From NCBI RefSeq assembly GCF_002575655.3, contig NC_053035.3, forward strand, positions 90,917,322 through 90,981,321: a stretch of DNA of 64,000 bases, in the 5' to 3' direction. The translations under genes and the position numbers were made by a program. Positions 58,801 to 64,000 of the stretch are shown piece after piece (within the stretch, counting starts at the first letter, position 1; the number at the start of each line of letters is the position of its first letter). The notes under the pieces are model-generated. The model saw only the letters and a list, made by a program, of their open reading frames with translations, did not search any database and was not told the DNA's origin. Origin of the DNA: Aegilops tauschii subsp. strangulata (lineage: Eukaryota; Streptophyta; Magnoliopsida; Poales; Poaceae).

Positions 58801-59823
58801 AAGAAAGTGAATGGGAGCTCAGTAGCATTTCTGATATTATATGTGGATGACATATTGCTGATTGGAAATGATATAGAATTTCTGGATAGCATAAAGGGAT
58901 ACTTGAGTAAGAGTTTTTCAATGAAAGACCTCGGTGAAGCTGCATATATATCAGGCATTAAGATCTATAGAGATAGATCAAGAGACTTAATTGGACTTTC
59001 ACAAAGCACATACCTTGACAAAGTTTTGAAGAAGTTCAAAATGAATCAAGCAAAGAAAGGGTTCTTGCCTGTACTACAAGGTGTGAGATTGAGTAAGACT
59101 CAATGCCCGACCACTGCAGAAGATAGAGAGAAGATGAAAGATGTTCCCTATGCTTCAGCCATAGGCTCTATCATGTATGCAATGTTGTGTACCAGACCTG
59201 ATGTGTGCCTTGCTATAAGTTTAGCAGGGAGGTACCAAAGTAATCCAGGAGTGGATCACTGGACAACGGTCAAGAACATCCTGAAATACCTGAAAAGGAC
59301 TAAGGATATGTTTCTCGTTTATGGAGGTGACAAAGAGCTCGTCGTAAATGGTTACGTTGATGCAAGCTTTGACACTGATCCGGACGATTCTAAATCGCAA
59401 ACCGGATACGTATTTACATTGAACGGTGGAGCTGTCAGTTGGTGCAGTTCTAAGCAAAGTGTCGTGGCGGGATCTACGTGTGAAGCGGAGTACATAGCTG
59501 CTTCGGAAGCAGCAAATGAAGGAGTCTGGATGAAGGAGTTCATATCCGATCTAGGTGTCATACCTAGTGCATCGGGACCAATGAAAATCTTTTGTGACAA
59601 TAGTGGTGCAATTGCCTTAGCAAAGGAATCCAGATTTCACAAGAGAACCAAGCACATCAAAAGACGCTTCAATTCCATCCGGGATTTAGTCCAGGTGGGA
59701 GACATAGAAATTTGCAAGATACATACGGATCTGAATGTTGCAGACCCGTTGACTAAGCCTCTTCCACGAGCAAAACATGATCAGCACCAAGACTCCATGG
59801 GTGTAAGGATCATTACTATGTAA
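55854..59823 (+). pseudogene. gag-pol: Copia-2 gag-pol polyprotein (one stop, one frameshift)
   Basis: Same domain order as Copia-1. The gag segment (55854-56567) ends at a TAG (56568-56570), after which the same frame continues with the zinc knuckle CFYCKQTGHWKRNC, protease VFDTGSVAN, integrase HCRLGHIG, HTDVCGP and SDRGGEY. Near 57617-57622 a two-base deletion (Copia-1 has CCTCAGCGAAAC here) shifts the frame. The last frame (57631-59823) starts with the integrase E region (VSERRNRTLLD), then RT with YVDDILLIGND and RNase H (GYVDASF, CEAEYIAAS). The gag-to-integrase part of Copia-1 can serve as template for this reading. Confidence 0.93.
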
Positions 59824-59841
59824 TCTAGATTATTAACTCTA

Positions 59842-59856
59842 GTGCAAGTGGGAGAC
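59842..59856 (+). promoter_or_regulatory. Copia-2 polypurine tract
   Basis: GTGCAAGTGGGAGAC lies directly before the 3' LTR and is identical to that of Copia-1. Confidence 0.85.
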
Positions 59857-61605
59857 TGAAGGAAATATGCCCTAGAGGCAATAATAAAGTATTATTTATT
59901 TCCTTATATCATGATAAATGTTTATTATTCATGCTAGAATTGTATTAACCGGAAACATAATACATGTGTGAATACATAGACAAACAGAGTGTCACTAGTA
60001 TGCCTCTACTTGACTAGCTCGTTAATCAAAGATGGTTATGTTTCCTAGCCATAGACATGAGTTGTCATTTGATTAACGGGGCCACCTCATTAGGAGAATG
60101 ACGTGATTGACTTGACCCATTCCGTTAGCTTAGCACTCGATCGTTTAGTATGTTGCTATTGCTTTCTTCATGACTTATACATGTTCCTATGACTATGAGA
60201 TTATGCAACTCCCGTTTACTGGAGGAACACTTTGTGTGCTACCAAACGTCACAACGTAACTGGGTGACTATAAAGGTGCTCTACAGGTGTCTCCAAAGGT
60301 ACTTGTTGGGTTGGCGTATTTCGAGATTAGGATTTGTCACTCCGATTGTTGGAGAGGTATCTCTGGGCCCACTCGGTAATGCACATCACTATAAGCCTTG
60401 CAAGCATTGTGACTAATGAGTTAGTTGTGGGATGATGTATTACGGAACGAGTAAAGAGACTTGCCGGTAACGAGATTGAACTAGGTATCGAGATACCGAC
60501 GATCGAATCTCGGGCAAGTAACATACCGATGACAAAGGGAACAACGTATGTTGTTATGCGGTCTGACCGATAAAGATCTTCATAGAATATGTGGGAACCA
60601 ATATGAGCATCCAGGTTCCGCTATTGGTTATTGACCGGAGAGGTGTCTCGGTCATGTCTACATAGTTCTCGAACCCGTAGGGTCCGCACGCTTAAAGTTA
60701 CGATGACAGTTATATTATGAGTTTATATGTTTTGATGTACCGAAGGTTGTTCGGAGTCCCGGATGTGATCACGGACATGACAAGGAGTCTCGAAATGGTC
60801 GAGACATAAAGATTGATATATTGGACGACTATATTCGGACACCGGAAGTGTTCCGGAGAAGTTTCGGATAAAACCGGAGTGCCGGAGGGGTTACCGGAAC
60901 CCCCCGGGGAAGTATTGGGCCTTGGTGGGCATGAGGGGAGAGAGAGGGCAGCAGCCCAGGAGGTGGCGCGCCCCCTCCCATGGGGAGTCCGAATTGGACT
61001 AGGGGAGGGGGGCGCGGCCCCTCTTTCCCTCTCCCTCTCCCTCTCTTTCCTTCCCCCTTCTCTCTTCCTAGTTGGACTAGGAAAGGGGAGTCCTACTCCT
61101 ACTAGGAGGAGGACTCCCCCCCCCCCCTCTTTGGCGCGCCCCAAGGGCCAGCCGGCCTCCCCCCTTGCTCCTTTATATACGGGGGCAGGGGGGCACCTCT
61201 GGACACACAATTGATCTACGATCTTTTAGCCATGTGCGGTGCCCCCCTCCACCAAATTACACCTCGATAATATCGTTGCGGACCTTAGGCGAAGCCCTGC
61301 GTCGGTAGAACATCATCATCGTCACCACGCCGTCGTGCTGACGAAACTCTGCCTCAACACTCGGCTGGATTGGAGTTCGAGGGACGTCATCGAGCTGAAC
61401 GTGTGCTGAACTCGGAGGTGCCGTGCGTTCGGTACTTGATCGGTCGGATCGTGAAGACGTACGACTACATCAACCGCGTTGTGATAACGCTTCCGCTTTC
61501 GGTCTACGAGGGTACGTGGACAACACTCTCCCCTCTCGTTTCTATGCATCACCATGATCTTGCGTGTGCGTAGGAATTTTTTTGAAATTACTACGTTCCC
61601 CAACA
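59857..61605 (+). repeat. Copia-2 3' LTR
   Basis: 1749 bases against 1748 in the 5' copy, with scattered substitutions and length changes in the GC-rich runs (a GCA triplet and a C run near 60945-61130). Confidence 0.95.
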
Positions 61606-61873
61606 CCTACTACTCTCCAGATCATCTAGCTTAGGATCTTGGATCATCTCGCATCATAGGGGCAGCCCTCCTATTTATTTATTTATTGATAGGAGGAGCA
61701 GCCTTCCTATTTCTTCTCCTGTTCTACTCCATCTCCGCGACTGGTTGGACGGGTAAATTAGGTAATCTCTTGTTTTTCGTATCAACTAATTGTCCCTAGT
61801 TCTTTTTTATCAGACAAAATCAACGAATTGATGATATTAAACTAAATTACATTAGTCAACTTTTGTTTCATTT

Positions 61874-61963
61874 TACTACCTTCATTCCAAAATATTAGAC
61901 GTTTTGGTAAACTACTAGCCTAGATGTCTAATATTTTGGAATTAGAAGTTTTGGTAGGTAGTA
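61874..61963. mobile_element. Short Stowaway-like MITE remnant
   Basis: Flanked by TA on both sides. The left arm CTACCTTCATTCCAAAATAT pairs with a right arm containing ATATTTTGGAATTAGAAG and GGTAGGTAG. CCTTCATTCCAAAATATTAG resembles the CTCCCTCCGTTCCAAAATA ends of grass Stowaway elements. About 90 bases; noncoding. It lies inside the hAT element. Confidence 0.65.
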
Positions 61964-62123
61964 TTTGTTAATAGAAGAAAAAAAATGAAAATCGAAGATG
62001 TGTGGTATTTGTCCTTTTTTGAGGAATTCTTTTTCTAGTTAGTGTTCTTTAGCGTATTAATTTATAGCCGCTTAGTTTTAGCCCTAGGCTTCGTGAAATC
62101 CTGGCTCCGCCTCTGGATGGGAC

Positions 62124-62525
62124 TCTCCTTGGCGTAGAACGCAAGCTTGGCGCCCTGATATGAAGATTCCTTTCTCTGTAACTGACTTTTGTACAACCCT
62201 AGTCCCCTTTGGTGTCTATTTAAACCAGAGGGTTTAGTCCGTAGGGATAAGGATAATCATATCATACAGGCTAGACTTTTAGGGTTTTAGCCATTACGAT
62301 CTTGAGGTAGATCAACTCTTGTAATACTCATACTCATCAAGATCAATCAAGCAGGAAGTAGGGTATTACCTCCATAGAGAGGGCCCAAACCTGGGTAAAC
62401 ATTGTGTCCCCCGTCTCCTGTTACCATCAACCTTAGACGCACAGTTCGGGACCCCCTACCCGAGATCTGCCAGTTTTGACACCGACAGACCCCCTACCCG
62501 AGATCTGCCGGTTTTGACACCGACA
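62124..62525 (+). repeat. Element E LTR, right part
   Basis: Resumes TCTCCTTGGCGTAGAACGCA after the hAT target duplication. TCTATTTAAACC near 62214 is the likely TATA region. The last 76 bases are a tandem duplication of 38 bases (62450-62487 and 62488-62525), each ending TTTTGACACCGACA. The reassembled LTR is about 515 bases. Confidence 0.85.
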
Positions 62526-62545
62526 TTGGTGCTTTCATTGAGAGT
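62526..62545 (+). promoter_or_regulatory. Element E primer-binding site region
   Basis: TTGGTGCTTTCATTGAGAG directly follows the LTR end and is the conserved start of the internal region of this Gypsy family. I do not assign the tRNA. Confidence 0.6.
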
Positions 62546-62571
62546 TCCTATGTGTCGTCAATAGAAGGATT

Positions 62572-63280
62572 GATGGCTCGCCTTGTCATCAACGACAACA
62601 TAACTTCTGGAGGAGCCCTAGATTCAGGGGCAGGCCCTCCGGCTGGGCAGCTTCACCATGGGTGCCCGTTTGGCCGTTAAGCCAAAAGCGGCCCCCCAAG
62701 CCGCCAAAAATCGTCTCCGTGTCGGCCCCGAATACTCCGAAAAGATGGACCCGGCAGACGTAGCGTCTTTGAATGAGCTGCTAGATCGCATCGCCGCCTT
62801 GGGAGTCGCAACTGACTATGATCGATTGGGCTTAAACCCGATCAGAGAGAAATTAAATCTCCGCCGATCACCCATCTAGTAGAAGTTGTGGTGGAACAGG
62901 CCAACAATAACTCTTCTCCTACGCTGAGAACGAGCTATGTTCAGGTTTCCGAGCCCGGAGGGCCGGACACCCTTCTCTGGGAGGACACTCCCTGTTCTCC
63001 GAACATAGGACCGGACGTTAAGTCCGAAAACTCACCGGACACTCTGGAGCCCGAGCTGGTGACCTCGGAAATTCATCAAACTCTAGATTCCACAATGGGC
63101 CAGAGCACGAATTTAAGCCCGCCCACCCACCACAGACAATATTCCCCAAGCAATTCCGGTCCACCGAACATATGCGACCTAATATATGTGCGGCAGCAGC
63201 CTCAGGAAACAGTCCATCATTTTTGGGCCAGATTCGTCCTTATTAAAAACAAGATAAAAGACTGCTGCGACGATGACATC
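62572..63280 (+). pseudogene. gag: Element E gag remnant
   Basis: The first ATG after the leader (62572, MARLVINDN) is out of frame with the next segment (62658-62879, ending LNLRRSPI). That segment is shifted by one base from the remainder (62879 on, EVVVEQANNNSSPTLR). The last part reads NICDLIYVRQQPQETVHHFW, ARFVLIKNKIKDCCDDD, which resembles the capsid core of Tat gag. It then passes straight into integrase without protease or RT, so most of the polyprotein is deleted. Confidence 0.7.
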
Positions 63281-64000
63281 ACCTGGCCCTTTGCGGTCTG
63301 GGGGCTGGACATGGTTGGACCTCTTAAAGGGGGAAGCCATAAGGAGAAATACTTATTGGTTATGGTCGACAAGTTCACTAAGTGGATAGAAGCCAAACCA
63401 GTTAAAACGGCTGAAGTCGGACCGCTGCTAGACTTTATATCCGGTGTCGTACACCGTTATGGTGTCCCACACAGTATTATTACTGACAACGGCTCTAATT
63501 TTACAGCCGATGAGGTGAAAACTTGGTGCGCCAATTTGGGCATCAAGATCGATTACGCCTCCATATATCACCCTCAGACAAACGGTCAGGTCGAACGGGC
63601 TAACGGCATGATCATGAGCGGCATCAAACCCAGACTAGTGCGATCTCTGCAAGAATCGGCCAAACACTGGGTCGAGGAACTTGATTCCATACTCTGGGGG
63701 CTGCGGACCACGCCCAATCGCACGACCGGATATACACCCTTTTTCATGGTGTACGGTGCGGAGGCAGTCTTGCCTTGTGACATTATTCACGACTCACCCC
63801 GCGTGCGCATGTATGAAGAGAGAGAAGCCGAGCTCGATCGGCAGGACGACTTGGACGGCCTGGAGGAGGAGCGCGATGTGCGAAGGCCCGTTCCGCATTC
63901 TATCAACAGCAGGCTCGGCGATATCAAAGCAGGGAAGTACAGGCAAAGACTTACAACGTTGGTGAACTCGTTCTACGCCTACCAGAGAAGAAAAAGGACA
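63281..64000 (+). pseudogene. Element E integrase (runs off window)
   Basis: Catalytic core closely related to the integrase at 18754-20010: WPFAVWGLDMVGPLK (D), ITDNGSNFTADE (D), NGQVERANGMIMSG (E) and FFMVYGAEAVLPCDI. It is in frame with the gag remnant and has no stop up to a missing base near 63876. There DVRRPVPHS replaces the expected continuation, while the original frame resumes one base off (SAFYQQQARRYQ). The zinc domain is absent. The end lies beyond the window. Confidence 0.85.

Larger units (their letters stand above)
52871..61605 (+). mobile_element. Copia-2: full-length Angela-related LTR retrotransposon
   Basis: A complete Copia element with LTRs of about 1.75 kb (TGAAGGAAATATGCCC...CCCAACA), target duplication CCTAC (52866-52870 and 61606-61610), primer-binding site, gag-pol and polypurine tract. 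Its proteins are closely related to Copia-1, but its LTR upstream region differs, so it is a separate sub-family. Confidence 0.95.
52500..62115. mobile_element. Non-autonomous hAT element (split by Copia-2)
   Basis: The left end is CAGGGGCGGA. The right end, read inward on the minus strand, is CAGAGGCGGAGCCAGG. The perfect 8-bp target duplication GATGGGAC lies at 52492-52499 and 62116-62123, which is the hAT signature. Without Copia-2 the element is about 876 bases. No transposase frame is present. It contains GCTATAGCCCCAGGCG near its left end and a MITE remnant in the right half. Confidence 0.85.

Noticed and set aside
1..64000. Any host protein-coding gene, tRNA or microRNA gene
   Set aside because: Every long frame could be assigned to a retroelement or to LTR composition. 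I saw no tRNA-like cloverleaf apart from primer-binding complementarity. Hairpins present belong to LTRs or MITEs.

Overview
The window looks like intergenic DNA from a large grass genome, most likely wheat or a close Triticeae relative. It holds nested LTR retrotransposons, a CACTA element, a hAT element and a MITE, and I found no host gene. The organism call rests on the Angela/WIS/BARE-type Copia LTRs (TGTTGGAAATATGCCCTAG and TGAAGGAAATATGCCCTAG), the Athila-type Gypsy elements with TGATACGTC-type LTRs, and the TTAGTCCCGGTT-rich CACTA element. Family names come from recognition of motifs, not from a database search.

Layout. (1) 1-29791 is one Athila-lineage Gypsy on the minus strand that carries only gag and protease. 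Its 3' LTR is cut by a full-length Copia (Copia-1, 542-9277, target duplication CAAAC). Its protease is cut by a 13 kb Tat-lineage Gypsy on the plus strand (13022-26076, target duplication GTTCC). (2) 29792-34501 is the remnant of a second Athila element (Athila-A, minus) with a broken pol; its small second ORF is split by a CACTA element (29829-30547) and then by element 1. (3) 34502-34890 is a foreign LTR fragment. (4) 34891-about 40850 is a plus-strand Athila (Athila-C) with gag, protease and an Athila-type extra ORF but no RT or integrase. (5) About 40851-42545 is an orphan 3' noncoding piece of a minus-strand element. (6) 42546-51662 is a nearly complete minus-strand Athila (Athila-B) with gag, full pol and a small second ORF. 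(7) 51663-64000 is a second Tat-like Gypsy (element E, plus). Its LTR is split by a non-autonomous hAT (8-bp target duplication GATGGGAC), which is itself split by a second full-length Copia (Copia-2, 52871-61605, target duplication CCTAC).

How the parts relate. Copia-1 and Copia-2 carry one long gag-pol reading frame each, broken by few lesions. The Tat element at 13-26 kb carries gag-PR-RT-RH-INT in sense. Behind pol it also holds an antisense gene with a TATA box, a probable leader intron and six coding exons whose phases match across all five GT-AG introns. This is the most interesting object in the window. The same antisense ORF survives as a fragment in element E. The Athila elements share a primer-binding site, a GC-rich CACGAGG/GGCGCGCC palindrome in the LTR and, in A, B and C, a second GC palindrome upstream of a 90-230 bp predicted leader intron in front of ORF2. 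That layout suggests a second transcription unit. The gag-PR-only elements could be mobilised in trans by pol-bearing relatives such as Athila-B.

Almost every coding region carries nonsense or frameshift lesions, many of them C-to-T or G-to-A changes as expected of methylated repeats.
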